This document shows positions 17,701 to 26,626 of a stretch of 36,729 nucleotides of DNA, one piece after another. Under the pieces are notes generated by a model, which saw nothing but the letters and a program-made list of their open reading frames with translations, was not told the DNA's origin and ran no database searches. Source of the DNA: JADKIH01 sp031367345. Lineage in GTDB: Bacteria; Bacteroidota; Bacteroidia; AKYH767-A; 2013-40CM-41-45. Both the position numbers and the translations under genes were made by a program. The first letter of the stretch is position 1; each line of letters starts with the position of its first letter. The stretch covers positions 1 to 36,729 of the forward strand of contig JANLPR010000126.1 in NCBI GenBank assembly GCA_031367345.1, written 5' to 3'.

Positions 17701-20325
17701 TGTTGCATCATTGCTGCCGAAACAATTTGGCGCCGTTGTATTCGAAAGCACTGCATTCATAATTCCGGTATTTTGAACATTAACAATTGTGCTGAGTAAA
17801 CAAGTATTTGCATCAGTAATATTTACTGAATATGAACCTGCCGATAAATTAGTGAGACTAGATGTTCCTACCATTCCATTCGACCAACGATAAGAATAAG
17901 GAGCAACGCCACCTTGCACTAAAACCGATGCACTTCCATTGCTACTTCCACACGTACCAATAGTTGATGATGGAAAAGCAATTAAACTAGAAGGCTCTGA
18001 AATATTTATTGATGTCATCGTACTACAACCGTTTCGATCTGTAACTCTAACTGTATAAACACCACTTGAAAGCTGAGAAGCAGTTGCATTATTTCCTCCT
18101 CTTGGCGACCATTGATAATCGAATGGTGGTGTTCCTCCTATAATATTCACAGTTGCACTTCCATTGTTACCGTTGTAACATGTAACATTTGAAAAAGAAT
18201 TGATTGTGACAACAGGCGATGGAATTGCACTAACGGTTGTAGTTGTATTACTCTTACAACCATTTACATCTGTTACTTGAACATTGTAAATTCCGGGTGA
18301 TAGATTTGAATAGTTATCTGCCGTATAATTTCCAGGTGTCCAAGTGAACGAATATGGTAGAACCCCACCTGTTGGCGTTACTTTTACACTTCCATTATTG
18401 TTTCCACACAAAGCTGGAAAACTCATAAGAGTAGTATTTAACAAAGGTGGTTGATTGATAGTTACAGATGAACCTGTAGAGCATCCTTTAGCATCTGTTA
18501 TGATAGCTTGATAATTACCGGCTGCTAAATTGGTAAGACTAGCCGTTGTAAAATTTCCCGGCAACCAATAATATTGATATGGCGCAGTTCCACCGGAAAC
18601 TGTAAACGACGCGGTGCCGGTATTTACATTATAACAAGTAAGATCGGTTGGCGTACTCATAGTATGAGTAAGGAGTGGTGGTTGGGTTAATGTCGTAGAA
18701 TATGTTTTAGTACACCCATTTGCATCGGTTACTAAACACTGATAATTTCCGGGAGCCAAATTAGATGCCGAAAGATTCGACGAAATCGCAGGTGTCCATG
18801 AATAGCTTAGTGGAGCAACTCCTCCGCTTGCATTCATAAAAATCGAACCGTTCGATTGCCCGAAACAACTAATATTATTTTGACTCAGGTTTGTTAAATT
18901 TAGGAGGGGTGGAGAACCGATAGTGATAGAAGAATTCATTGTGCAACCATATCGATCTGTTACTAAACAAGAGTAATTTCCTGCCGAAAGCCCTGTTAAA
19001 CTTGTAGAAGTATTTCCCGCTACCGACCATTGATATTGAAGTGGCGAAGAACCTATTGCATTTACTGTAGCAGTTCCATTTCCAGGAATTGCACATGTTG
19101 CATTAGTTGGAAAAATAGTGGCCGAAAGTGGCGGAACTAAAACGGAGAAAGAATATGTTTGGAATCCTAAGAAAGGACAGTTGTCATCTTGTACTATAAG
19201 TAAAAAAGTATACGGTTGATTTCTCGCTTGCGCAAGCGTTGGCGTCCACGAAAATGTACCTACTGGAAATTGAGCTGCTGTTGAATTGAATGTAGCTCCG
19301 GAAATTGCACCTAAATAATTCATCGTTACATTCTGATTACTATTAGGGTCGGTTGAATTAATATTGAATGTTAATTGCTTTCCCGGACATGCTACCAAAT
19401 CATAATTCGCTGTGCCGTTTGCACCGGAAGCTATTGGAAGGGCATTACTACAATTTTGTGTGTAGACTTCCATATCACGTAAAACAGAACCAATAAGAAT
19501 TCCGTTTCTATATTCTTTTACCGAGATTGTCATTACTCCAACTTCGATTTGTGTTGGATTCAAAACGATGTCTCCTGTATTGTCGAGCGTGATGGCAGGC
19601 GATGATGAAATAGGATTCGTTGCAGAGAAACCGGGCTTATATGAAACAAATGTTCCCGGTGCCGATCGCGGCGTTACCATTGAATAGACAAGCGAATCTC
19701 CATCGGGATCATACGCTCCATGGTTATAATGGAAAGTTTGTCCGATACAGAAAAACGCAACAGGTATATTTGTAAATACCGGTGCAGAATTATTGACAGA
19801 CAATAAATTATTCAATGTGGCTTCTACGTAAGTTCCCGGAACGCCATTACAATTATTAGGAGTATATGAAAGAGTAGAGATAGCACAATTTCGGCAACAA
19901 ACAGTGTAGCCAAAGATCCAATCAGAACATTGCATTGGCAAAGTAACATTTCCAACATATTCCCATTTCTGAATTCCGGGTAATGTTCCTCCTCTGCATG
20001 TTGTAACTGCTGTACTACAAATGTGAGATATTTCTTTTCCGGTTCCAGGTAACTTAGCTAGATTGACTGTACCATTAAATGAACAAGATGTAGATGAATA
20101 ATTAACACCTACGGCATTTGGAGCTGCGATTCCTGCACAGTCTCGATAAAGAGTTAATGACAACTGATAGGTATTACCGCTAACATATTTATAGGTAATG
20201 TCTGCACCGCTTATGTGCGTGGCTTCCGATAGCAAAGGATTACATAACAACAAAATTGCAATTCCAAACACAACTGTTGGTTGGAAATTTAATTTGTTTA
20301 GAAAACCGTTAAAGTTCTTTTTCAT
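14701..20325 (-). CDS. Giant SprB-repeat surface/secreted protein with type B T9SS sorting domain
   Basis: Predicted T9SS cargo of 1874 residues, either displayed on the surface or released. A Sec signal ends near LLSEATHIS. Residues of roughly 35-400 form the N-terminal module common in Bacteroidota gliding-associated proteins (THISGADITYKYV, LYRDCAG). About 14 SprB-type repeats of some 76 residues fill residues 400-1462, each with GGxxPYxYxW and TDxNGC-like signatures and a Cys pair. Two Ig-like modules (CIGQ and CEGD) and two PKD domains (YWQFGDG, WRWSFGDG) follow. The C-terminal 90 residues (FPNTFTPNDDGVND, IFDRWGEVIF, GWDGT, YVYLA) are a gliding-associated type B CTD. SprB itself is much longer, so this is an SprB-like adhesin or matrix protein. 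It is convergent with ispH across 13 nt and downstream of gldN past a terminator. Confidence 0.9.
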   Translation of the reverse strand: MKKNFNGFLNKLNFQPTVVFGIAILLLCNPLLSEATHISGADITYKYVSGNTYQLSLTLYRDCAGIAAPNAVGVNYSSTSCSFNGTVNLAKLPGTGKEISHICSTAVTTCRGGTLPGIQKWEYVGNVTLPMQCSDWIFGYTVCCRNCAISTLSYTPNNCNGVPGTYVEATLNNLLSVNNSAPVFTNIPVAFFCIGQTFHYNHGAYDPDGDSLVYSMVTPRSAPGTFVSYKPGFSATNPISSSPAITLDNTGDIVLNPTQIEVGVMTISVKEYRNGILIGSVLRDMEVYTQNCSNALPIASGANGTANYDLVACPGKQLTFNINSTDPNSNQNVTMNYLGAISGATFNSTAAQFPVGTFSWTPTLAQARNQPYTFLLIVQDDNCPFLGFQTYSFSVLVPPLSATIFPTNATCAIPGNGTATVNAIGSSPLQYQWSVAGNTSTSLTGLSAGNYSCLVTDRYGCTMNSSITIGSPPLLNLTNLSQNNISCFGQSNGSIFMNASGGVAPLSYSWTPAISSNLSASNLAPGNYQCLVTDANGCTKTYSTTLTQPPLLTHTMSTPTDLTCYNVNTGTASFTVSGGTAPYQYYWLPGNFTTASLTNLAAGNYQAIITDAKGCSTGSSVTINQPPLLNTTLMSFPALCGNNNGSVKVTPTGGVLPYSFTWTPGNYTADNYSNLSPGIYNVQVTDVNGCKSNTTTTVSAIPSPVVTINSFSNVTCYNGNNGSATVNIIGGTPPFDYQWSPRGGNNATASQLSSGVYTVRVTDRNGCSTMTSINISEPSSLIAFPSSTIGTCGSSNGSASVLVQGGVAPYSYRWSNGMVGTSSLTNLSAGSYSVNITDANTCLLSTIVNVQNTGIMNAVLSNTTAPNCFGSNDATATVAVAGGTAPYTYLWSPGNATQNTAVGLQMGRYDVMITDANSCMAILTVMINEPPELLVSTSTSVAANCYGAVNGRVQVDVTGGVPPYFYRWAGHTDTTPYMTNQAAGIYTVTITDSHGCTLIGSAVVDQPSRISIGAIANPSTCGASNGSASVSTTGGVSPYTYSWNPSGSTATQITNLPAGIYSVTITDNYGCVSTASVGVSNVAGPVATINSIVPVSCFGGADGSARVSLSGGTAPFNYSWSYSTTNTNSISGLPIGNYNVMVTDGNNCVTTVPFNIASPPLLNATVIASPTLCYGSNDGQATISASGGVLPYSYLWSTGNTSRTITQADSGNYSVLITDANGCTSNVNTIINQPSPITATSNVSNVNCFGSTNGNALVVASGGLGNYNYSWSNGQSNQLATNLSAGNYSVSVADANGCRYIHSLVISQPPAITSVEEIIPATCSSSSNGSIKVSVVGGVRPYNYSWTPAAVNDSVINNLAKGNYQIIVTDANGCLMNKSYFVNAPSQLASTTNVQAAICYNASNGLATLNTSGGTAPYSYQWSNGNTTSSVSGLFSGNYFVTITDQNGCTINQQVQITQPNQLLTTISNPVPICIGQSVVLSALALGGNPAYTFHWSNSFIGASQTLSPSQTTDYSVYAVDANGCNSTPIPVRITVNPALLSTAVGTDTICEGDNASVFVNVSGGSGGPYSYLWNNGSAISSIFVSPRNTQTYTVSITDNCGTSPIQQQVTVYVNPKPNAEFSPYLISGCPSLKVDFNAQGNSVPLNSQYWQFGDGYTDTIVNPTHYYTTPGIYSVVHTVTSTKGCKAIWSQPANVFVNGKPVADFMVSTENPSIINPSVSFTDLSIDPVFWRWSFGDGDSATVKNPQHSYRDTGVYNVKLIVQNAKMCFDTIQKTITIKNEFVIYFPNTFTPNDDGVNDRFKPLGVGVVEFKMLIFDRWGEVIFTTSDMQKGWDGTKQGYNEKCVLDTYVYLAIATDDLGIKHEYKGHVNLLY
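15941..19122 (-). repeat. SprB-repeat coding array (about 14 units of ~227 nt)
   Basis: In-frame tandem repeats within the giant T9SS cargo gene. Units diverge strongly in DNA but keep a protein pattern: an early Cys in a C(F/Y)x or CG context, NGS/NGxA, SGGxxPYxYxWS, LxxGxYxVxxTDxNGC. Every unit has two cysteines about 40-45 residues apart, which suggests one disulfide per repeat. Units 1 and 2 carry a third Cys. Units 4, 6 and 9 share a CGxxNGS variant. Divergence means little risk of slippage, unlike young tandem arrays. Confidence 0.85.
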
Positions 20326-20533
20326 AGTTCGTTAATGCGATCTGACGCCCTAATGATAATTGTGGGTGTATTCTTAAAACGGCAATTAACGACAGGGGTT
20401 AAGCAAATAGCGAGCGTACACTTACAATAGAATCTGAAATATTTCTACTCACAAATAATACATTGTTCTAAATTTCAGGTTGAAAATCAAGATTCCAACC
20501 ATTTCAAATTTTAAAATAAGTTCAAATTGTCCC

Positions 20534-20574
20534 AAAAAAAAAGTGGGTTATCTAGTACTAGACAACCCACTTTT
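20534..20574 (-). terminator. Strong intrinsic terminator after gldN
   Basis: Eleven-bp stem (20539-20549 with 20564-20574, core GTGGGTT/AACCCAC), one A/C mismatch, then a further TCTAG/CTAGA pairing around a tiny loop. On the minus strand it is followed directly by a run of at least nine T (20534-20542 on plus are A). It lies 18 nt after the gldN stop and separates the T9SS motor operon from the giant cargo gene. It is the clearest terminator in the window. Confidence 0.9.
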
Positions 20575-20591
20575 AAATATTTATTCAGCTC

Positions 20592-21443
20592 TTAAAACTC
20601 CCACATATCGTGTTCGAAGTTGCTGATTTCTGATTTGATTTTTTCAGATTCAAGAAGAGCACTTATACCTTGCTTGTAATCTTCAATTCGACGATCATAC
20701 ACATTGGCTTCTTTGTAAATATAACTTCCGAAAAGACGCTTTTGAAAGATGTCATCAAACGTGCGACGTTCAGCATCGTTTTCTCTGTTAAACACTTCGC
20801 TATTAGCAAACAGCTTACGAGCTTCAGGATAGTAAACCCAGAACAAAGGTATTTTGAGGTTACCCTCACGCACCTGTCCTGCTTCATCTACCGCATAAAT
20901 AAGTGGAGCTAGTCCAATTATTCTTACGTCGAGTACCGATCGTTGTTTATCGAAAAACCAATCTTCTTTTACACGAAACGCAATTACTTTATCGCGAGAA
21001 AATTCACGTGCAATAACAGTATCGTATTCATCGTAAGGAGGATCCGGTCGTTGCATTTTTACAGTGTCGCTTCTTGCTCCACCGTGACCTTCGATTTCTT
21101 TATTTGTTAACGGCTTCGTGAATTCATCATCATCGTAATTGTATGCCGTAAGTGAACCTTCAGTAATGGCGTCCATTATAACATCCATTAGATTTTTTCT
21201 GTCTTTAGTTCCTTTACTTGAAGGGAATTTCAAAGGTAGATTGATCTTTTCTTGAAGGTCGATTACTCTCCAAATACGCTTTGACCACATTACATCGGCT
21301 TCACGTAAAAATGGATAAGGAATCACTTGACGAGTCAATGCCGATTCTTTTACATAAACTCCATCGAGGACACCATTTTGTGAATAAGATGCTGTGCTTA
21401 GCATAGCAAATAGGATCACAAATAAGATTCTGGCTTTCATCAC
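20592..21443 (-). CDS. gldN: T9SS ring component GldN (PorN)
   Basis: Periplasmic partner of GldK in the ring under the outer membrane, required for type IX secretion and gliding. The 283 residues begin with a Sec signal (MMKARILFVILFAMLSTASYSQ). The conserved family core follows: YVKESALTRQVIPYPFLREADVMWSKRIWRVIDLQEK, then repeated acidic linkers and RVKEDWFFDKQRSVLDVRIIGLAP. It is the last gene of the porP-gldKLMN cluster, 14 nt after gldM and just before the terminator. A second Met at residue 2 is an alternative start. Confidence 0.96.
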   Translation of the reverse strand: MMKARILFVILFAMLSTASYSQNGVLDGVYVKESALTRQVIPYPFLREADVMWSKRIWRVIDLQEKINLPLKFPSSKGTKDRKNLMDVIMDAITEGSLTAYNYDDDEFTKPLTNKEIEGHGGARSDTVKMQRPDPPYDEYDTVIAREFSRDKVIAFRVKEDWFFDKQRSVLDVRIIGLAPLIYAVDEAGQVREGNLKIPLFWVYYPEARKLFANSEVFNRENDAERRTFDDIFQKRLFGSYIYKEANVYDRRIEDYKQGISALLESEKIKSEISNFEHDMWEF

Positions 21444-21457
21444 TGCTGTTTTAGTTA

Positions 21458-23095
21458 TTATTGAATAGTAAACGCCATTGGTGATAAATTTCGTGTTGAT
21501 TGATCTGCACCCGTAGCCATTTTAGCTTTGATGTATTCAATAAACACTTTATCGCCTGCACGTAATTTAGCAATTGCATCACGCATTGGTTGAGTAAGCT
21601 GATTACCCGGAGATTCATATTCGATCAAGTCTTTTCCTTTAGCGAAAATTGAAATTTTAAATCCGGTTATCTTAAAGAATAATTCGAAGTCGAAATTCTC
21701 TAATTGTGGAATCAGTGTACCTGCTGCAAGTAAGCTCTTGTTAATCGGACCACCTTTGCTATTCGAAATCGTAGCAACCGGATCCGGTACTCGTTTTACT
21801 CGATATTTAAACTCCCCCATTGGCATTACTTTCTCTCCAATTTGAGCTGATATATTTATTTTAGCTTCACCCACTGTAGTTACGGTTGCAATGAAATGAC
21901 CGCCTCCTGCTGCTGTGTTTGCTTTTAACGCAGCACCACCTCCGCTTATTGAAGGTTTCACTTTATCGTTAGACACCCCTGGAACAGAAATAGCCATTGG
22001 ATTGTCAACACCGATATACAGCACGTTCATTTTCTCTGCAGAAACAACAGCATTTGGTTTCTGAGCAGTATACGATTGTGAGAATGGATAATGTTTAAAA
22101 GTTCCATCCGGTTGTTTTACGCGAATTACACCGGCCCATTTCTTTTCTCCTTCAGAACTTGGGTGATCGGTATATTTAGCATAACCACCTGCAACGGGCA
22201 ATGTATTGCCTTCACATCCTTTACAATTATCAGATCCGGAAGAGTCTGTTGTTGCTCCTATAAACACTTCAGGAACCATTGTTGTAGAAGTAGCTGACAT
22301 AAACACTTCTGCTGTATAGTCACTACCAATTGTTACCACACTACTATTTGCGATAACTTTTGCATCGAACTGATTAAACTTTACAAGCTTTGCATCTACC
22401 GATCCGAGTAATTCATCGATTACTTGTGACTCTGCATTACGAACATCAGATTGAAACTTTGTTAAAAGTGCAACAGTAGCTACTACAGGATTGTGATAAA
22501 AACTCACTAACTCCCAAGTACCTTTTCCGTCTTCCTTTTTAGCAGGATCATTTGTATTTAATAAATTCTCCATCCGAGTCTTATAATCTGCTTGCGCTCC
22601 TGAAGGGGCATTAGCAACAATTAGATTCTTGAAGTCGTTCAATTTATTTTTCAAATTTATCGCTTCGCCTTTTCTACCTGTAGCATCATCATCACCAATC
22701 ATTATATGAGTAGGTGAATCATAATCCTCTTTGTTTTCCAGTTCAGGTAGCGTTGGAGTTGGTTTTCCCGCCTCTGTTTTATCGGCTGTTCTTACTAATC
22801 TGTTTTTCAAATCATCAATAAATTTGTTCACATCAGAAGCACCTTTACGGATGTTCTGAGCTTGCTCATTTATCTTAGCATATTTGGCTGCATCGTTGGT
22901 CATTTGTTTTTCAAATGCTGCATATGTCGCCTGGTTTTTCTTATCGATATTATTTTTCGATAGTTCCACACTTTCGTTGATGGTTACAAAGGCATTGATT
23001 ACTTCCTTTGTAACGTTGAGGGCAAGAAGCGCCGTTAACACGAGATACATCATGTTAATCATCTTCTGCCTTGCTGATAGTTTTCCGCCCGCCAT
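21458..23095 (-). CDS. gldM: T9SS/gliding motor protein GldM (PorM)
   Basis: Inner-membrane protein that forms, with GldL, the proton-driven rotary motor of T9SS. Its long periplasmic arm carries torque to the GldK/GldN ring. The 545 residues have a single N-terminal transmembrane helix (MINMMYLVLTALLALNVTKEV), preceded by MAGGKLSARQK with Arg9 in the position known to be conserved in the family. The remainder is a periplasmic rod with a helical first domain and beta-rich later domains. It starts 52 nt after gldL and is followed by gldN. Confidence 0.97.
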   Translation of the reverse strand: MAGGKLSARQKMINMMYLVLTALLALNVTKEVINAFVTINESVELSKNNIDKKNQATYAAFEKQMTNDAAKYAKINEQAQNIRKGASDVNKFIDDLKNRLVRTADKTEAGKPTPTLPELENKEDYDSPTHIMIGDDDATGRKGEAINLKNKLNDFKNLIVANAPSGAQADYKTRMENLLNTNDPAKKEDGKGTWELVSFYHNPVVATVALLTKFQSDVRNAESQVIDELLGSVDAKLVKFNQFDAKVIANSSVVTIGSDYTAEVFMSATSTTMVPEVFIGATTDSSGSDNCKGCEGNTLPVAGGYAKYTDHPSSEGEKKWAGVIRVKQPDGTFKHYPFSQSYTAQKPNAVVSAEKMNVLYIGVDNPMAISVPGVSNDKVKPSISGGGAALKANTAAGGGHFIATVTTVGEAKINISAQIGEKVMPMGEFKYRVKRVPDPVATISNSKGGPINKSLLAAGTLIPQLENFDFELFFKITGFKISIFAKGKDLIEYESPGNQLTQPMRDAIAKLRAGDKVFIEYIKAKMATGADQSTRNLSPMAFTIQ

Positions 23096-23147
23096 GGTTT
23101 AAGTACTGGTTTTCAGGTTTTGGTTAAAATTATTCGGTGACGGGAAA

Positions 23148-23957
23148 TTAACCACGTACAGTCATTGCTGATAACATATTACCATACACAGTATTCAATT
23201 GTGCAAGATTCTTTGCTAATGCAGCAACCTCTTGGCGATACTTCTGTGTATCGTCGATCGATGAATTAAGATTCGACATTAATGCATTGATGCCTTCATA
23301 GAAACGTGCAGTTTGTTTCAAGTTATCACTGCTTTCTTGTAATTGTAATTCATACACAGCGTTCAATGCAGCAAGGTTTTTACCTGCCGAAACAACCTGA
23401 TCTTTGTATACTCTTACTTCTTCTGTAGAATTTGAAAGCGTTTCAACCGCTTGTGCTGCTTTAACGTATGAGTTAGACATTTCACCGGCAGATTTAGCTG
23501 CAGCAGTAACATTTTTCACGTATTCGTTAGTAGCAACTCCAGCGTCGCTCATATCGGCTAATTTAGAAGTATTCTCTCCTAATGAACGTAATCCAGTTCC
23601 TAAGCTTGCAATCAATTCAGGGCCAATTTTAGCATCAGCCATTAAACGATCTAAGTGCTGAACAACCGGATCTATTTTCTTTTTTCGATCTTTTTTCGAG
23701 TGACTGTCTTCGTCTTCCATTCCTGCTAATTCAGGATATACTAATGACCAATCCACATCTTCGTGTGGCGGTTCAAAGGCAGAGAAAATAAAGATGACAG
23801 CCTCGGTTCCTAATCCTAATACGAGGAAAAATCCCGAAGCCGGCCAGTGTTGAATTTTGAATAATGCTCCAATGATTACGATCGCGGCTCCGATACCGTA
23901 AAGCTTCGCCATGAAGTTCTTAAATTTCTTCCCCTGTGTAATTTCGGCAAGTCCCAT
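23148..23957 (-). CDS. gldL: T9SS/gliding motor protein GldL (PorL)
   Basis: Inner-membrane subunit whose helix bundle surrounds GldM and conducts protons. The 269 residues have two transmembrane helices, roughly residues 18-36 and 41-61, joined by KIQHWPASG. Glu52 in TEAVIFIFSAFEP aligns with the essential TM2 glutamate of Flavobacterium GldL. Lys34 and His37 at the end of helix 1 also match conserved positions. The remaining 200 residues are a cytoplasmic, Ala/Ser-rich, probably coiled-coil tail. Located between gldK (97-nt gap) and gldM (52-nt gap). Confidence 0.96.
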   Translation of the reverse strand: MGLAEITQGKKFKNFMAKLYGIGAAIVIIGALFKIQHWPASGFFLVLGLGTEAVIFIFSAFEPPHEDVDWSLVYPELAGMEDEDSHSKKDRKKKIDPVVQHLDRLMADAKIGPELIASLGTGLRSLGENTSKLADMSDAGVATNEYVKNVTAAAKSAGEMSNSYVKAAQAVETLSNSTEEVRVYKDQVVSAGKNLAALNAVYELQLQESSDNLKQTARFYEGINALMSNLNSSIDDTQKYRQEVAALAKNLAQLNTVYGNMLSAMTVRG

Positions 23958-24054
23958 AGTTTGATTAGATGAATTGGTTAGTTAGACAATAATTGAATTA
24001 TAATTGAGAGAGAATTATTCAATCAATAAAGTTGTAATCAGTAAACGTGATATT

Positions 24055-25341
24055 TTAATAGTCTGCTTTATCGCGACCTAAGAAACTTTGAACACAACGG
24101 AAACCGATATAGCATTTTGATGTATCCTGATATTCGTATGTACGAGTGCCTGTTTGAAGATAATAACCTACATCCTTCCATGAGCCTCCGCGAATAACTT
24201 TTCGTTTTAAAGCTGCCGGATCTGTATCCTTTGCTTCGTATTCGTAATCGGTACTGATATCGTGAGAAAAACTATACGATGATTCATCAAATGCATTGCT
24301 AGTCCACTCACTCACATTACCTGCCATACAATACAATCCATAATCGTTTGGCCAGTATGATGTAGCTTTTACGGTATAAACACCACCATCGTCCATATAA
24401 TTACCACGCATAGGCTTGAAGTTTCCTAAGAAACAGCCGCGACTGTTACGAATATAAGGACCTCCCCAAGGATAAGGCGATAAATCTAATCCACCGCGAG
24501 CGGCATATTCCCACTCCGACTCTGTTGGTAAACGGAAATCCTGAGCGAATGCATTGCCATTGTCGGCTAAATAACTATTTAATAATTGTGTTCTCCAAAT
24601 ACAGAATGCCCTTGCTTGCTTCCAATTTACCCCTACTACCGGATACTCATCGTATGCCGGATGCCAGAAATACATTTGTGTTAATGGATCATGGTAAGAA
24701 TAAGTATAGTCATGAATCCACGCTAATGTATCAGGATAAACATTGATAACATCTTTCTTAATAAACACTGAACGGTCGCGCATCCCCTGCTCACGGTTCT
24801 CACGTTGAGCGGCTGATTTTAGATCGATCCAGTAATATTCAAAATTTAATTTTCTAGTATCTATTTCTTTACGACGGTAAAAACGCTCTGTCTCCGGCAA
24901 AAATAGTTCAGCTAATGTTTCTACATTTTGCTCATCATCCCACTTTATTTTTGCTCTCCAATTGATACGTTCGCCGTATTCTCCTTCTTCTATCAAATGA
25001 TCGCCACCAATCAATCTGTGCGCCAATGAATCTCTTACCCAATAAACAAATTGGCGATATTCATTATTTGTAATTTCTGTATTATCCATGTAAAATGCAG
25101 GGATAGTAACTGTCTTTGCCTGCGCTGTTACCGCATAAGGGACATCCTGATCACTCGGACCCATATTGTAGGAACCCGAGGGAATGTAAACCATTCCGAA
25201 AGGATCTGCCTGATACCACTTTTCGCGGTCCTGAACTCCTGTCAATTCACCTTTGTTGCTACTGCCGCACCCGGCTAAAGCAATTACAGCAATTAAATAC
25301 AGAAATCCGAGTTTTTTACTTCCTAAGCTCTTGATATTCAT
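24055..25341 (-). CDS. gldK: T9SS/gliding lipoprotein GldK (PorK)
   Basis: Outer-membrane lipoprotein forming the periplasmic ring with GldN. The ATG at 25341 (428 residues) gives a clean lipobox, LIAVIALAGCGSSN, with lipid Cys near residue 25. The longer frame to 25407 puts 22 extra residues before the signal and is rejected. The body has the formylglycine-generating-enzyme (FGE-sulfatase) fold: FYMDNTEITNNEYRQF, FRLPTESEWEYAARGG, GNVSEWT, IRGGSWKD and YIGFRCV. The enzyme fold is structural here. It starts 147 nt after porP. Confidence 0.96.
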   Translation of the reverse strand: MNIKSLGSKKLGFLYLIAVIALAGCGSSNKGELTGVQDREKWYQADPFGMVYIPSGSYNMGPSDQDVPYAVTAQAKTVTIPAFYMDNTEITNNEYRQFVYWVRDSLAHRLIGGDHLIEEGEYGERINWRAKIKWDDEQNVETLAELFLPETERFYRRKEIDTRKLNFEYYWIDLKSAAQRENREQGMRDRSVFIKKDVINVYPDTLAWIHDYTYSYHDPLTQMYFWHPAYDEYPVVGVNWKQARAFCIWRTQLLNSYLADNGNAFAQDFRLPTESEWEYAARGGLDLSPYPWGGPYIRNSRGCFLGNFKPMRGNYMDDGGVYTVKATSYWPNDYGLYCMAGNVSEWTSNAFDESSYSFSHDISTDYEYEAKDTDPAALKRKVIRGGSWKDVGYYLQTGTRTYEYQDTSKCYIGFRCVQSFLGRDKADY

Positions 25342-25488
25342 GTTTTTTTTATGAATAATACTAGTTTCGTTTTGAACAGACCTTTTATTTATAATATGGA
25401 TCCGCAATGAAATATCGCTCTTTAACGGAATGATATGTCATTGGTTGCACCAAATTTAAACTAAGATCAACCCCTCATTGTGCTAATT

Positions 25489-26412
25489 CTATAAGAACCT
25501 TACATTCCTATGGAACTGACGTTTAACTACTTTTGTTGGTTTATAACAATATCCCAGCATAATTTCGTGTGTTCCGCTGCTATATGTCTTAATTTCTGAA
25601 GTAGTCATGTCGTAAGAATAACCAAATTTTAGGTTAGGGATAATCTCTAAACCTGCCATAAACACAATCGCATCCTGTAATCTGTACGATGCACCTATCC
25701 AATATCGGCTATTAATAAATAAATTTGCGTTAAAATCAGCTTGTGTAGAAACAGCATCTGTTTTCAACTGTATCATTGGCTTTAATGTAAGTGAAGATGT
25801 AAGATCTACGCTGTATCCTGCCATTAAATAATAATGTCTTGATAATTTGGTATTGATGTTATCGTATTTGATTTTACCCTGTGTAAGATGCGATGTAGAA
25901 AGACCAAAATACAACTTGTCTGTATTGTAATAAGCGCCCAATCCCATATCAAATGCTCCACCACTAACGTTACCGGTTGGAATATTATTGTCGTTCTGGT
26001 CGTTGTAAACAAACTTTGTTCCGTTCAACGATTTCTGATGAAAACCAAAATCGACTCCTATTCCCAAATGACCCGCACCTAGGTCTGTTCGATAAGCATA
26101 AGCACCTCTTACATTCAAATTCTTTTCTACTCCTAAGCCATCTGCTGCGTAAATCGTTAAACCAACACCGCCATGCAAAAGGTCTACTGGCATATCGGCT
26201 GTCAGCAACATTGTCTTTGGCTCACCACCAAATCCTGTCCACTGATTCCTGTAAAGTAACGTCCCACAAATTGCATCGTTTGATCCGGCAAAGCCTGGAT
26301 TGACACACAGTTTTGTGAACATGTTTTGACTGAATTGAGGGTCCTGCTGTGCAGAAGCCGCTAAACTGAGTACAAACAAAACATAAAATGCAATCGTAAA
26401 GTTTTTACGCAT
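25489..26412 (-). CDS. porP: PorP/SprF-family outer-membrane protein
   Basis: Outer-membrane beta-barrel (about 14 strands in the family) associated with T9SS. In Porphyromonas PorP heads the porPKLMN operon, and the same order is seen here. The 307 residues start with a Sec signal (MRKNFTIAFYVLFVLSLAASAQ). The family hallmark follows (DPQFSQNMFTKLCVNPGFAGS, YRNQWTGFGG), and it ends in LGYCYKPTKVV and a basic tail. SprF paralogues pair with individual cargo proteins; position makes PorP the better name. A -7 box lies about 85 nt upstream. Confidence 0.92.
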   Translation of the reverse strand: MRKNFTIAFYVLFVLSLAASAQQDPQFSQNMFTKLCVNPGFAGSNDAICGTLLYRNQWTGFGGEPKTMLLTADMPVDLLHGGVGLTIYAADGLGVEKNLNVRGAYAYRTDLGAGHLGIGVDFGFHQKSLNGTKFVYNDQNDNNIPTGNVSGGAFDMGLGAYYNTDKLYFGLSTSHLTQGKIKYDNINTKLSRHYYLMAGYSVDLTSSLTLKPMIQLKTDAVSTQADFNANLFINSRYWIGASYRLQDAIVFMAGLEIIPNLKFGYSYDMTTSEIKTYSSGTHEIMLGYCYKPTKVVKRQFHRNVRFL

Positions 26413-26495
26413 CTTTAAAACAGGTGTTTTTTAGCTTATCGAGAGATTTTCCAATTTTTGGAGTGGGTAAAGTAATGAAAAAATAAATCTATAAA

Positions 26496-26503
26496 CAAAA
26501 TTA
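26496..26503 (-). promoter_or_regulatory. Candidate promoter -7 box of the porP-gldKLMN operon
   Basis: TAATTTTG on the minus strand is an exact TAnnTTTG match in the 214-nt gap between the ureohydrolase-like gene and porP. It would give a leader of roughly 75-80 nt. No TTG is present at the usual -33 spacing, so the match could be chance. Confidence 0.4.
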
Positions 26504-26626
26504 TTTTAAAACCTCGATTGTTAATTTCTATCTTGATTTTCAAGGTTCAACGGAACCATCTCTAAAAAGTTTCTAACAGTTGGTCAATGAAAGTAATTCG
26601 CGATGCTTTTAAACTCGCCCCGAAAT

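Noticed and set aside
15941..19122. Possible CRISPR or recent tandem duplication within the giant gene
   Set aside because: Units are about 227 nt, in frame, highly diverged and match SprB protein repeats; no short direct repeats with uniform spacers.
25342..25407. Upstream extension of gldK
   Set aside because: It would put 22 residues before a perfect lipoprotein signal peptide.
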